Shown: positions 34,248 through 43,969 of the stretch, in pieces | Layout: each line of letters starts with the position of its first letter | How positions within the stretch are numbered: position 1 is the first letter of the stretch | Origin: Actinokineospora diospyrosa | GTDB lineage: Bacteria > Actinomycetota > Actinomycetes > Mycobacteriales > Pseudonocardiaceae | Reading direction: 5' to 3' | DNA: 64,000 nt | Assembly (NCBI RefSeq): GCF_024171925.1 | Contig: NZ_JAMTCO010000001.1 | Coordinates: forward strand, 496,001-560,000 | Program-made: the position numbers and the translations under genes | Notes under the pieces: model-generated | What the model saw: the letters and a program-made list of their open reading frames with translations, nothing else | What the model was told of the DNA's origin: nothing | The model's database searches: none

Positions 34248-36701
34248 ATGGCCGATCCCGACAACCCCCCGAGCGCTGCCCCCGACGCGCGGACGATGCT
34301 CACACCACCGGCCTCGCTACGCGGACCCGTCCGTGGCCGACACCTGACACGGGCACTGCAGGGTCACGCTGGCACCCGCAGGCGGCGGTGGACGGCGCTG
34401 CTGGTGATCGTTCCCGTGGCGCTGGCAACGATCTTGCTGTTCTCCGCCGGGCAGGGCACCGCGGCCTCGTCGGCACCCGCGGTGAGTCTGGTCGCGGTCG
34501 CGCAGCCCGGTGGTCCCACCACTGCGCCCGACCCGTGCAATCCGTGGACCCCGACCTGCATGTTGCAGCCGCTGCCGACCTGCTCGCCGGACCTGCCGTT
34601 GCCGTCGGTCGATTGTGTTCAGCCACCGGCACCGAGCACCACGACTCGCCCGCCGTGCACTGGTCAGGACTGTATTCCCGACCCGACCGCGACCACCGCG
34701 CCGAGTGGCCCGAATCAACCAGGACAGCCCGGCACCGGCGAGCAACCCAGCGATGACTGCGGCATCACCGATATCGGCGCGTGCATTTCCGAGGCGATCG
34801 ACGGGTTCTTCCGCGGAATCGTCACCGCCGCGTTGAACCCGCTACTCGACCTCCTCGGTCAGACGTTGTTGTCGACACCGACGCCGTCGTCGATTCCTCG
34901 GGTCGGGGAGCTGTGGGCGCAGTCCTGGGAAATCCTGCTCGCCTGCTACGTGGTCCTGGTGCTCATCGGCGGCATCATCGTCATGAGCTACCAGACCGTC
35001 CAAACCCGATACTCCATCAAGGAGATCGCGCCGCGGATGGCGGTCGGTTTCCTGATGGGCGCGTTGTCGCTGTTCCTGGCGACCAAGGCCATCGACATCG
35101 CCAACGGTCTCGCGGTCGCGATCCTGGACGGCGGCGTCGACCCCGGCTCGGCCGCGGGCACGTTGAAGACGCTGGTCATCAACAGCCTCACCGGCGGGCT
35201 GTGGATCATCCTGCTCGGGATGGTCCTGGCCGGGATCTTGATCGCGCTGTTGGTGACCTACGCGGTGCGGGTCGCGATCACGATCATGCTCATCGCCTCC
35301 GCCCCGCTTGCGCACATGCTCCACGCTCTCCCGCAGACCGAGAGCATCCCGCGTACCTGGTGGAAAGCCTTCGCCGGATGCCTGGCCATCCAGATCGGGC
35401 AGAGCTTCACCCTGGTCACCGGCCTGCGCGTGTTCCTCGCCCCGGGCGGGTTCACCGTGTTCGGCCCGACGGCGAGCGGGTTGGTCAACATCCTGGTCTG
35501 CTTGGCCCTGTTCTACGTGCTGTTCCGCATCCCGTTCTGGTGCCTGCGCCCCGCCCGCGGCGGTGGCGGCCGGTCGATGCTCGGCAGCCTGGCCCGCGCC
35601 TACGTCATGGGCAAAGCCTTCGGACTGCTCCGCGGCGGCAGCTCCGCTGGCGGGCGCCCGGGTCGACGTGGACCCGCACCGGTCGGCTACGGCAGACCGC
35701 GGCAAGCCGGTTCCGCGCGGACCAGCCCCGCCAAGGGCACGGCCCGTCTGCGTCGGGACCCGATCGAACGACTTGGTGCGCGGTTGACCGCGCAGCAGGC
35801 CCGGGAACGTCGCCGCGCCGGTCGACACACCGCGCCCGCGCAGCCGCGGTTCCTGCAATCCAGCCCCCAGACCCCGACCCGCGACCACGCCGCGTGGACA
35901 CCGCACCAGGACGACACCGTGCTCACCTTCCGCCCCGCCACCCCCGACGACCCCGCCACCAGCACACCCCTGCCTCCGCCCACCACCACGCCGAAACCGG
36001 CCGGGTTCAGCGCCGAGGTTCCCGCCGAAGTCGCCCGCCGCGCGAACCGACCGGCCACCCCGCCCCGGTTCCGGCCGGAGCAGCCCTCGGTCGTGCCTCG
36101 CCCAGCCAAGGCCGACGGCGCACCCGCTGCGACCCGGTTCAGCACCGCCGTCCCCGACCAGGGGCGCGAGCGCCGCGGCCACACCGCCGAGGCGGCCCCG
36201 GTGCTGTTCCAGCCCCCGGGCGGCCAGGCACGCCTGTCCCATTCCCCCATCGGCCCCACTCGCCCGGCTCGCCGAGGCGCCGCACGCAGGAACCCGGCAC
36301 CGCCTCCCGCCACCCCGGCGCCCTCACGGGCCGCGGCACCTGCACCGCCCAACTCGAAGCCCATCCGCCAAGCCCCCGCCGCACCGGCACGACCTGCGGC
36401 AACCACGGCCCGACGTACGCCCCAACCGACCAAGCCGCCAGCACAGACACCCACGCCCGCGGCCCCGCGGAGCCGACGGGCACCTGCCACACCTGCGGCA
36501 ACCACGACCTGGAGCACACCCCAACCAGTCCAGCCCGCAGCGCGGGCACCCAAGTCCGTGCCCCGGAACCGGCAGGCGCCCGCGCCGCCCACCTTCAGTT
36601 CACCCGCTTCTGTCGCACCCACCCCGCCGCCACTGCACCCGGCACCCAAGCCCGCGCCCCGGACGACGTCGTCTCGCCCCACTGGAGGTGAATCCACATG
36701 A
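34248..36701 (+). CDS. TrbL/VirB6-like type IV secretion channel protein
   Basis: An 817-residue polytopic protein. One membrane segment near residue 50 is followed by a Pro/Cys-rich extracytoplasmic stretch. Five to six helices follow between about residues 225 and 440 (for example ILLACYVVLVLIGGIIVMS and IILLGMVLAGILIALLV). The last 350 residues are Pro/Ala/Arg-rich and probably cytosolic and disordered. This architecture matches actinobacterial TrbL/VirB6-like inner-membrane channels. ATG 34248 follows the pilin stop by two bases. The stop overlaps the PrgI start by ATGA, so the whole operon is coupled. Confidence 0.8.
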   Translation: MADPDNPPSAAPDARTMLTPPASLRGPVRGRHLTRALQGHAGTRRRRWTALLVIVPVALATILLFSAGQGTAASSAPAVSLVAVAQPGGPTTAPDPCNPWTPTCMLQPLPTCSPDLPLPSVDCVQPPAPSTTTRPPCTGQDCIPDPTATTAPSGPNQPGQPGTGEQPSDDCGITDIGACISEAIDGFFRGIVTAALNPLLDLLGQTLLSTPTPSSIPRVGELWAQSWEILLACYVVLVLIGGIIVMSYQTVQTRYSIKEIAPRMAVGFLMGALSLFLATKAIDIANGLAVAILDGGVDPGSAAGTLKTLVINSLTGGLWIILLGMVLAGILIALLVTYAVRVAITIMLIASAPLAHMLHALPQTESIPRTWWKAFAGCLAIQIGQSFTLVTGLRVFLAPGGFTVFGPTASGLVNILVCLALFYVLFRIPFWCLRPARGGGGRSMLGSLARAYVMGKAFGLLRGGSSAGGRPGRRGPAPVGYGRPRQAGSARTSPAKGTARLRRDPIERLGARLTAQQARERRRAGRHTAPAQPRFLQSSPQTPTRDHAAWTPHQDDTVLTFRPATPDDPATSTPLPPPTTTPKPAGFSAEVPAEVARRANRPATPPRFRPEQPSVVPRPAKADGAPAATRFSTAVPDQGRERRGHTAEAAPVLFQPPGGQARLSHSPIGPTRPARRGAARRNPAPPPATPAPSRAAAPAPPNSKPIRQAPAAPARPAATTARRTPQPTKPPAQTPTPAAPRSRRAPATPAATTTWSTPQPVQPAARAPKSVPRNRQAPAPPTFSSPASVAPTPPPLHPAPKPAPRTTSSRPTGGEST

Positions 36702-37813
36702 GCCAGGTCGTGCGTATTCCCGCTGATGTCGAGATGGCGGACAAGGTCCTCGGGCCGTTCACCGCTCGCCAGCTCCTGCTGCTGACCGTGCCCGGCCTGC
36801 TGCTGTATGTCGTCTATGGGGTCACGCGGTCCTGGTTGCCGTTGCCGATCTTCCTGGCGTTCGCCATCCCGGTCGCCGGGGCCGCGGCGCTGTTGGCCCT
36901 GGGTCGTCGGGATGGCATCGGCATGGACGCGTTCGTGTTGGCCGCGGTCCGGCAGCGGATGAGCCCGTCTCGCCGGGTCGCCGCACCTGAAGGGGTGCGC
37001 CCGGCACCGGAGTGGGTCACCGCGACGCAGGGGGACGACGCCGCGCCCGCGGTCTCGCCTGCGCCGCTGCGGTTGCCCGCCGAGGCGGTGACCGATACCG
37101 GGGTCATTGACCTGGGGCGGGACGGGTTGGCTGTGGTTGCGGTGTGTGGATCGGTGAACTTCAGCCTCCGTACCGGTACCGAGCAGGAAGCCCTCGTGGC
37201 CACGTTCGGCCGCTATCTGCACAGCCTCACTGCGCCCGTGCAGATCCTCATCCGTGCCGAGCGCCTGGACCTGTCCGGGCAAATCGCGGAGCTGCACGAG
37301 AGGGCGGGAGCGTTGCCGCACCCGTCGCTGGAGGCCGCCGCCCGCGAACACGCCGATTACCTCGCTCACCTGTCCGCGACCACCGACCTGCTGCGCAGGC
37401 AGATCCTCCTGGTGCTGCGCGAACCCCTGGGCGCACTCGCCCAGGCCGACACCGACGGCCGGTCCGTGCTCGCCGTCCTCGGTGCACAGCGGCGCAAGCG
37501 CTTGGCGCAGCAGTCCGAACAGGACGACGCGGTGCGCCGCGCCGCGGAGACGCGGCTGGCCCGCCGGTTGGCCGAGGCCGCCGAACTGCTCACCCCGGCG
37601 GGGATCACGGTGACGGCACTGGACGCGGGTCAAGCCACCAGCGTGCTCTCCGCCGCGCTCAACCCAGACTCGCTGCTCCCACCCTCCAGCGACCTCGCCG
37701 GAGCCGACGAGGTCATCACCACCGCCGCGGACAGCGACTGGGACGACCAAGCGCACGACGAGTTCGACACCGAAATCGATGCGGGGAGGTACGGCCATGA
37801 CCAAGCGCACTAA
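36698..37813 (+). CDS. PrgI-family / SCO6880-like conjugation protein
   Basis: A 371-residue protein. The N-terminal 80 residues match PrgI (VirB3-like): RIPADVEMADKVLGPFTARQ, then two membrane helices (LLLLTVPGLLLYVVYGV and LPIFLAFAIPVAGAAALLAL). The remainder, with VNFSLRTGTEQEALVATFGR and PVQILIRAERLDL, resembles the N-terminal domain normally found at the front of VirB4/TraC-type ATPases, so a VirB3-VirB4N fusion is likely. The ATPase itself is encoded by the next gene, which overlaps by 17 bases. Confidence 0.8.
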   Translation: MSQVVRIPADVEMADKVLGPFTARQLLLLTVPGLLLYVVYGVTRSWLPLPIFLAFAIPVAGAAALLALGRRDGIGMDAFVLAAVRQRMSPSRRVAAPEGVRPAPEWVTATQGDDAAPAVSPAPLRLPAEAVTDTGVIDLGRDGLAVVAVCGSVNFSLRTGTEQEALVATFGRYLHSLTAPVQILIRAERLDLSGQIAELHERAGALPHPSLEAAAREHADYLAHLSATTDLLRRQILLVLREPLGALAQADTDGRSVLAVLGAQRRKRLAQQSEQDDAVRRAAETRLARRLAEAAELLTPAGITVTALDAGQATSVLSAALNPDSLLPPSSDLAGADEVITTAADSDWDDQAHDEFDTEIDAGRYGHDQAH

Positions 37814-39638
37814 GACCATGCGACAGCAGCCTGCCAGCAGTGCGAGTGCGTTCACCCCGGACGCCATCTCGGTCGGTGCCCGGCACCTGGAGGTCGGGGG
37901 CGGTGACTTCGTCGCGAGCTTCGCCATCACCGGCTACCCCCGCGAAGTTCACGCCGGATGGCTCTCCCCACTGTTGACCTACCCGGGCCGGGTCGACGTG
38001 AGTCTGCACATCGACCCGATCGACCCCGCCACCGCCGCGACCCGGCTGCGCAAGCAACTGGCCAAGCTGGAGTCCGGCCGACGGCACACCGCGGACAAAG
38101 GCAGGCTGCTCGACCCCTACGTGGAGGCCGCGACCGAGGACGCCCACGACCTGTCCCACCGGGTCGCGCGCGGTGAGGGGCGGTTGTTCCGGCTCGGGCT
38201 CTACCTGACCGTGCACGCGGCCACCGAACAAGCCCTCGCCACCGAGGTCGCCGCGGTCCGCTCCCTGGCCGCGTCCCTGCTGCTCGACGCCAAACCGACC
38301 ACCTACCGCAGCGTCCAGGGCTGGGTCACCTGCCTGCCCATGGGCCTGGACCTGGTGGGCATGAAGCGCACCTTCGACACCGCCGCCCTAAGCGCAGCCT
38401 TCCCCTTCACCTCGCCCGATCTCCCGCCGCCGGACCCGACCTCGGTCGCCGCACCCGCGGGGGTGCTCTACGGCTACAACCTCGGCTCCTCGGGACTGGT
38501 CCACCACGACCGGTGGGCTCTGGACAACCACAACGGCGTCGTCCTCGGCCGGTCCGGCGCGGGCAAGAGCTACCTGACCAAGCTGGAGATCCTGCGCTCG
38601 CTCTACCGCGGCGTCGAGATCCACGTCATCGACCCCGAAGACGAATACGCCCGACTCGCACACGCCGTCGGCGGCACCTACGTCCACCTCGGCGCCGACG
38701 GAGTCCACGTCAACCCGCTCGACCTGCCCATCCACACCCGCGCCGACGGCAGACGCACCGCTCCAAGGGACGCGCTGCTGCGCCGGAGCCTGTTCCTGCA
38801 CACGGTGCTGGCCGTGCTGTTCGGCGAGGAACTATCCGCGTCCGAGCGCGCCGCGTTGGACCGCGCGGTCGCGGCCACCTACCAGCAGGCCGGGATCACC
38901 GCGGACCCCCGCACATGGACGCGCCAGGCCCCTCTGCTCGCCGACCTCGCCGCCACCCTTGCCTCCAGAACCGAGCCGGGAGCGCACGAGCTGGCCGCGC
39001 GGCTGGCCCCGTTCACCGAGGGCGCGTTCTCCGGCCTGTTCGCCGGACCGACCACCACCCGCCCGGAAGGGCACCTGGTCGTGCACTCCCTGCGGGACCT
39101 GCCCGAGGAGCTGAAGCCGATCGGCACCCTGCTGACGCTGGACACGGTGTGGCGTCAGGTGTCCAACCCCGCCATCCGCAAACCCCGCCTGGTCGTGGTC
39201 GACGAGACGTGGTTGCTCATGGCCACCGAGGCAGGCGCCCGATTCCTCTACCAGATGGCCAAAGCCGCAAGGAAACGCTGGGCCGGACTTCTACTGGCCA
39301 CACAGGACATCCTCGACTTCCTTCGGTCCCCACTGGGTAAAGCCGTCATCGCCAACGCCGCGACCACCGTCCTGCTCCGCCAAGCACCTCAGGCCATCGA
39401 CGAGATCGCCGAGGTCTTCAACCTCAGCCAAGGCGAACGCCAGTTCCTCCTCGCCGCCGACCGCGGCCAAGGCTTGCTTTCCGCCGGCCTGCAACGAGTC
39501 GCGTTCCAGTCACTCGCCTCGCCCACAGAGGACTACCTGATCACCACCGACCCCGCACAGCTCGCCGCATTCACCGACGGCGATGCGGAGTCCGAGTACA
39601 TCGACGTCGCCGACGACATCGAACTCGACGCCGCCTGA
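37797..39638 (+). CDS. VirB4/TraC-like type IV secretion ATPase
   Basis: A 613-residue P-loop ATPase. Walker A is VLGRSGAGKSYL (about residue 252) and Walker B is LVVVDETWLL (about 467). A second-half helix pattern (LLATQDILDFLRSPLGKA) is typical of VirB4/HerA motors. I chose ATG 37797 because GGGGAGG lies nine bases upstream; the longer frame to 37779 lacks a site. It should power pilus assembly and substrate transfer at the inner membrane. The preceding gene carries the VirB4 N-terminal domain, so the function is split over two polypeptides. Confidence 0.9.
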   Translation: MTKRTKTMRQQPASSASAFTPDAISVGARHLEVGGGDFVASFAITGYPREVHAGWLSPLLTYPGRVDVSLHIDPIDPATAATRLRKQLAKLESGRRHTADKGRLLDPYVEAATEDAHDLSHRVARGEGRLFRLGLYLTVHAATEQALATEVAAVRSLAASLLLDAKPTTYRSVQGWVTCLPMGLDLVGMKRTFDTAALSAAFPFTSPDLPPPDPTSVAAPAGVLYGYNLGSSGLVHHDRWALDNHNGVVLGRSGAGKSYLTKLEILRSLYRGVEIHVIDPEDEYARLAHAVGGTYVHLGADGVHVNPLDLPIHTRADGRRTAPRDALLRRSLFLHTVLAVLFGEELSASERAALDRAVAATYQQAGITADPRTWTRQAPLLADLAATLASRTEPGAHELAARLAPFTEGAFSGLFAGPTTTRPEGHLVVHSLRDLPEELKPIGTLLTLDTVWRQVSNPAIRKPRLVVVDETWLLMATEAGARFLYQMAKAARKRWAGLLLATQDILDFLRSPLGKAVIANAATTVLLRQAPQAIDEIAEVFNLSQGERQFLLAADRGQGLLSAGLQRVAFQSLASPTEDYLITTDPAQLAAFTDGDAESEYIDVADDIELDAA

Positions 39639-39688
39639 CACCAGGCCACTTTCACACCACTCTGCTTGCTCACTCCCGGGAGAACTCC

Positions 39689-40441
39689 TTGCCACGCGAC
39701 GCCGCCCCATCGCGGTTACTCACCCAGAACCGCCGCCTGCGCGCCATCGGCGTGCACAACTGGACCCTGCCCGCCTGGGCCGGGCGCCTGCCTGACGGGC
39801 GCACCTACAACACCTGCCCGTCCGCCGGGGTGTGCCGTCAGGTTTGCTACGCCCGCCACGGCACCTACACCTGGCCGGTCGTCCGCGCCCGCCACCAGGC
39901 CAACCTGGCGCTGTTGCTCGACGACCTGCCCGGGTGGGAAGCCCGGATGATCGCCGAACTCGGTCACCGCCGCTTCGCCGCGGGCGCGTGGGTGCGCATC
40001 CACGACTCGGGCGACTTCTTCTCCGACGACTACCTCACCGCCTGGCTGCGCGTCTGCCGCGCCCGGCCCGCGGTGACCTTCTACACCTACACCAAGGAGA
40101 TCGATCGATTCCGCAGGCTCGTCGAACCCGACCCGCCCCCGAACCTGCGATGGGCGTACTCCCTCGGCGGCACCCAGGACGCCGCGATCGACCTGGATGC
40201 GGACAGGGTCGCCGACGTCTTCCCCGACGAAGCCGCCATCACCGACGCCGGATGGCACTCCCAGAGTTCATCCGACCTGCACGCGGTCCAAGGGCCGCGA
40301 CTCGTCGGTATCCCGGCAAACCGCATCCCCTCAGCCGTGAACCGCATGAACCGCCGCAGGTTCAGCGACTGGCAAGCCGAATCAAGCACGGGACACCTGC
40401 GGACCGTCCCCACCGACAGTACCGAGCGGGAGGCCGCGTGA
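39689..40441 (+). CDS. GP88-like protein (phage/ICE family, function unknown)
   Basis: A 250-residue cytosolic protein resembling the gene-product-88 family of actinophages and mobile elements. Its signature has clustered Cys residues (TYNTCPSAGVCRQVCYARHG), followed by WVRIHDSGDFFSDDYLTAWL and a TYTKE stretch. The three Cys suggest metal or Fe-S binding (inference). The TTG start has GGGAG seven bases upstream. The stop overlaps the coupling-ATPase start (GTGA), so it belongs to the transfer operon although it is not a known secretion component. Confidence 0.7.
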   Translation: MPRDAAPSRLLTQNRRLRAIGVHNWTLPAWAGRLPDGRTYNTCPSAGVCRQVCYARHGTYTWPVVRARHQANLALLLDDLPGWEARMIAELGHRRFAAGAWVRIHDSGDFFSDDYLTAWLRVCRARPAVTFYTYTKEIDRFRRLVEPDPPPNLRWAYSLGGTQDAAIDLDADRVADVFPDEAAITDAGWHSQSSSDLHAVQGPRLVGIPANRIPSAVNRMNRRRFSDWQAESSTGHLRTVPTDSTEREAA

Positions 40442-42873
40442 ACTCCTGGATCGGGCGCTACCTGCGCGACCCGTTCGGCGCGATGCAGCTCGTGCTTGCC
40501 CACCTGCGGGCCTGGGCGATCGTGTGGGGGCCTATCGCCGGTCCCGCGTTGGTCATCGCGGTCACCGTGCTGGTCGCGGTCCGGCGGCGGATGCGCGAGC
40601 GGTTCCACCAACGCCTCGTCGCCGACGCCCGGGTGATCACCATCCTCGCGCCGCCCGTGGTCGACCCGCACGGCGCGACCGCCCTGTGGTCCAACCTCCT
40701 CGGCCTGATCCGCCCCGGCTGGCGCAGGGCCCTGCGCGGGCAACCACACCTCGCGTTCGAGTACCGCTTCCGCGCCGACCAGGTCGACATCCGCGTCTGG
40801 GTACCCGGTGTCATCCCGTCCGGCATGGTCGAGCGCGCGATCGAAGCCGCCTGGCCCGGCGCCCACACCTCCACCACCCCCGCGAACCCGCCGCTCACCC
40901 ACGGCACCGAGACCATCGCCGCGGGCGGCGAGCTGCGCCTGGCCCGGCACGAGGGCTTGCCGTTGCGAGTCGATCACCCGGTGGACCCGATCCGCGCTCT
41001 GCTCGGTGCCCCGGTCGGCATGGCACCCGGGGAGCAGGCGTGCGTGCAGATCCTGGCCCGCCCGGTCGCCGGACGGCGAGTCACCCGCGCCCGCGTCCAA
41101 GCCCGCCGCCTGCACCCCGGACGCTCCACCAGCAGGGCAGGCCGCATCCTGGACCTGATCACCCCGGGCGCCCGCCACCGCCGATCCGGTGCCCGGTCGT
41201 CGAGCATCGTGGACGCACAGTCCCGGCTGGAGTTCGGCGCGCAGGACCGGGCGATCGTCGACAAGCTCCGCGGAGCCCAATGGGAAACCCGCGTCCGCTA
41301 CGCCGTCACCACCACCGCCCCCAGCCACGACCCCGACACGGTCACCGCCGCCCGCGAGGTGATGGCCGGGCGCGCGCACGCCATCGCCTCGGCGTTCGCC
41401 GCCTACAGCGGCCACAACCGCTACCGCCGCGCCCGCCTCAACAACCCCGCCACGACGCTCGCCGCCCGCCGGATGAACCGCGGAGACCTCCTGTCGGTGC
41501 ACGAGCTGGCCGCGCTCGCCCACCTCCCCACCGACGACGCCACCCCCGGCCTACAACGCGCCGGAGCACGAGCCGTACCTCCACCGCCCGGCATCCCCAC
41601 CACCGGGGACCTGATCAAGCCAATCGGGCGCAGCGACTCCGGACACTCCCGCCCCGTCGGCCTGCACGTCGCCGACGCCCGCCACCACGTCCACATCCTC
41701 GGCGCCACCGGCTCCGGCAAGAGCGAGTTGATGGCCCGGATGATCCTCGCCGACGCGGAAGCAGGCCGCGGTGTGGTCGTCGTCGACCCCAAGGGCGACC
41801 TCGTCAACGACGTCCTCGCCCGGCTGCCCGAACACCTCGGGTCAAAGGTGACCCTGTTCGACGCCGATTCCCGTTCGCGCCCGCCGGTAATCAACCCGCT
41901 CCAGGGTGTCGACCGTGAGCGCACCGTCGACAACCTCGTGTCCATCTTCAGCCGCATCTACAGCTCATCCTGGGGACCCCGCACCGAGGACATCCTCCGC
42001 TCCGGACTGCTCACCCTCACCGCCATGCCCGGCACCCCCGGACTCATCGACCTGCCCGGCCTGCTCACCGTCGACTCCACCCGCGCTCGCGCCATCGCCC
42101 AGATCGACGACCCCGTCCTCGCCGGGTTCTGGCAGTGGTACGACAGCCTCTCCGAGTCCTACCGAGCACAAATCATCGCCCCGTTGATGAACAAACTCCG
42201 CGGCCTCCTGCTGCGCCCGTTCGTCCGTGCCGCCATCGCCGAGGGACAGTCCACAGTCGACTTCGACCAGATCCTCGACGGCGGCATCTGCCTGGTGCGC
42301 ATCGGTAAAGACGCGCTCGGCATCGAAACCGCCCGCCTCATGGGCTCCATCGTCGTCGCCCAGGTCTGGCAGGCCGCCACCCGCCGCGCCCGCCTTCCCC
42401 AGCACCAGCGCCGGGACGCGAGCGTCTATCTCGACGAGGTCCACAACTTCATGAACCTCCCGTTCAGCCTCGAAGACATGCTCGCCGAGTTCCGCGGCTA
42501 CCGAGTCGGATTCGTCTTGGCCCACCAGTTCCTGTCCCAACTCACCCGCGAACTCGAAGAAGCCATCAGCGCCAACGCCCGCACCAAAATCATCCTCAAC
42601 TCATCCCCCGAGGACGCCCGCAAACTCGCCCGCCACACCGGCCCACGGGTCACCGAACACGACCTGTCCCACCTCGACGTCTTCCACATCGTCGCCCGCC
42701 TGGTCGTCAACGGTGCCGAGACACCGGCCTTCACCGCAGTCACCGAGAAACTGCCGCCCGCCATCCCCGGACGCGCCCGCGCCATCCGCGCCGCAGCACG
42801 CAACAACAACCAACCACCGGCAACCCGAACCGACGCTCCACAGAGAACTCACGATCCCCGCCACGCCACGTAA
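40438..42873 (+). CDS. VirD4/TraG-like type IV coupling ATPase
   Basis: An 811-residue membrane-anchored ATPase. A membrane segment lies at about residues 22-43 (AIVWGPIAGPALVIAVTVLV). Walker A is LGATGSGKSEL (about residue 421), Walker B is VYLDEVHNF (about 662), and LAHQFLSQLTRELEEAI follows, as in TraG/HerA-type coupling proteins. It would deliver the DNA-relaxase complex to the channel. The GTG start overlaps the previous stop. No FtsK-type TraB is present, so this is a true type IV-like machine. Confidence 0.88.
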   Translation: MNSWIGRYLRDPFGAMQLVLAHLRAWAIVWGPIAGPALVIAVTVLVAVRRRMRERFHQRLVADARVITILAPPVVDPHGATALWSNLLGLIRPGWRRALRGQPHLAFEYRFRADQVDIRVWVPGVIPSGMVERAIEAAWPGAHTSTTPANPPLTHGTETIAAGGELRLARHEGLPLRVDHPVDPIRALLGAPVGMAPGEQACVQILARPVAGRRVTRARVQARRLHPGRSTSRAGRILDLITPGARHRRSGARSSSIVDAQSRLEFGAQDRAIVDKLRGAQWETRVRYAVTTTAPSHDPDTVTAAREVMAGRAHAIASAFAAYSGHNRYRRARLNNPATTLAARRMNRGDLLSVHELAALAHLPTDDATPGLQRAGARAVPPPPGIPTTGDLIKPIGRSDSGHSRPVGLHVADARHHVHILGATGSGKSELMARMILADAEAGRGVVVVDPKGDLVNDVLARLPEHLGSKVTLFDADSRSRPPVINPLQGVDRERTVDNLVSIFSRIYSSSWGPRTEDILRSGLLTLTAMPGTPGLIDLPGLLTVDSTRARAIAQIDDPVLAGFWQWYDSLSESYRAQIIAPLMNKLRGLLLRPFVRAAIAEGQSTVDFDQILDGGICLVRIGKDALGIETARLMGSIVVAQVWQAATRRARLPQHQRRDASVYLDEVHNFMNLPFSLEDMLAEFRGYRVGFVLAHQFLSQLTRELEEAISANARTKIILNSSPEDARKLARHTGPRVTEHDLSHLDVFHIVARLVVNGAETPAFTAVTEKLPPAIPGRARAIRAAARNNNQPPATRTDAPQRTHDPRHAT

Positions 42874-42919
42874 ACCGACCACCTAGGAACACGTCCACAT
42901 CACCTACCTGGAGAAACCT

Positions 42920-43969
42920 GTGATCACCAACGCGACACCCCAACGCGCCCTGCGCGGACACACGCCCACCCGCCCGAATCCCCGAGCCGCGGTCAGCGGC
43001 GAACACCACGCGGGGCTGGTCAGTCGACTCACCCACCGCGACCGGTGGCTCGCCCACATGCTGTGGGAGCACAAGGTCCTCACCACCCACCACGTCGTCG
43101 AACTGGCCTGGAGCGCCGCAGCCCGCCGAACGGCCAATCAACGGCTCCGCAAGCTCTACGAGTGGCGGGTCATCGACCGCTTCCAGCCGTTCGTCACCAC
43201 CGGGTCGGCCCCCATGCACTACGTACTCGACATCGCCGGAGCCGCCGTGCTCGCCTACGAGAATGGCCTCGACCCCAAGGAACTCGGCTACCGCCACGAC
43301 GCCGCGATCGGCATCGCGCACTCGCTGCGCCTGGCGCACACCGTCGGCTGCAACGGCTTCTTCACCGGCCTCAGCAACGCCAGCCGTACCAACCCCAACA
43401 CCGGCCTACTCACCACCTGGTGGTCCGAAACCCGGTGTGCAAGGCACTGGGGCGACATCGTCCGCCCCGACGGCTACGGCCGCTGGGCCGAACACGGCAT
43501 GGAGGTCGAGTTCTTCGTCGAGTTCGACTTCGGCACCGAGGCCCACCGCATCCTGGCCGCCAAGCTCCACGACTACCACCGCCTAGCGGTCAACACCGGC
43601 ATCATCACCCCGCTGCTGCTCTGGCTGCCCACCGCACAACGCGAAGCCAACGCCCGCCGCACACTCGCCGACGCCCACGCCGCCCTGCCCCGGCCCGAAC
43701 TCGTCCCCATGGCAACCAGCTCACCTCAGCAACCGGCCACCAGCGACGACCCCGCCGCCGACCGCTGGCTGCCCCTGTCCGCCACCGTCGGCTCCAGCAG
43801 GCGCGTCCGTCTCGCCGAGTTTGCTGGCAGGTGGCCCCGCCAAACGCCCGCCGCCGACCTGGTGCACCGCCTGACCACCGCCGTACCGAGCGCGACCCGA
43901 TCACGCCTCGACAGCCCCTCACCCACACCACCGGACGGCCAAACCCGCCAGCAGTGGGGAGCCGCTTGA
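42920..43969 (+). CDS. Replication-relaxation family winged-helix protein
   Basis: A 349-residue cytosolic protein of the replication-relaxation (RRA) type. It has an N-terminal winged helix (HKVLTTHHVVELAWSAAARR, RLRKLYEWRVIDRF) and a middle domain with WAEHGMEVEFFVEFDFGTEA, recalling nuclease/relaxation proteins of plasmids. These are common in actinobacterial mobile elements beside coupling ATPases and are thought to help initiate or regulate replication and transfer. The tail is Pro/Ser-rich. The stop overlaps the TTG start of the next gene. Confidence 0.8.
   Translation: MITNATPQRALRGHTPTRPNPRAAVSGEHHAGLVSRLTHRDRWLAHMLWEHKVLTTHHVVELAWSAAARRTANQRLRKLYEWRVIDRFQPFVTTGSAPMHYVLDIAGAAVLAYENGLDPKELGYRHDAAIGIAHSLRLAHTVGCNGFFTGLSNASRTNPNTGLLTTWWSETRCARHWGDIVRPDGYGRWAEHGMEVEFFVEFDFGTEAHRILAAKLHDYHRLAVNTGIITPLLLWLPTAQREANARRTLADAHAALPRPELVPMATSSPQQPATSDDPAADRWLPLSATVGSSRRVRLAEFAGRWPRQTPAADLVHRLTTAVPSATRSRLDSPSPTPPDGQTRQQWGAA

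Noticed and set aside
34842-36242. Long minus-strand frame opposite the TrbL-like gene
   Set aside because: Mirror of a high-GC coding region with no recognisable domain or start signal; the same holds for 35687-37930 and 40087-41523.
39832-40437. Upstream extension of the VirD4-like frame
   Set aside because: This part is antiphase to the GP88-like gene and Arg/Pro-biased; GTG 40438 overlaps its stop as GTGA.
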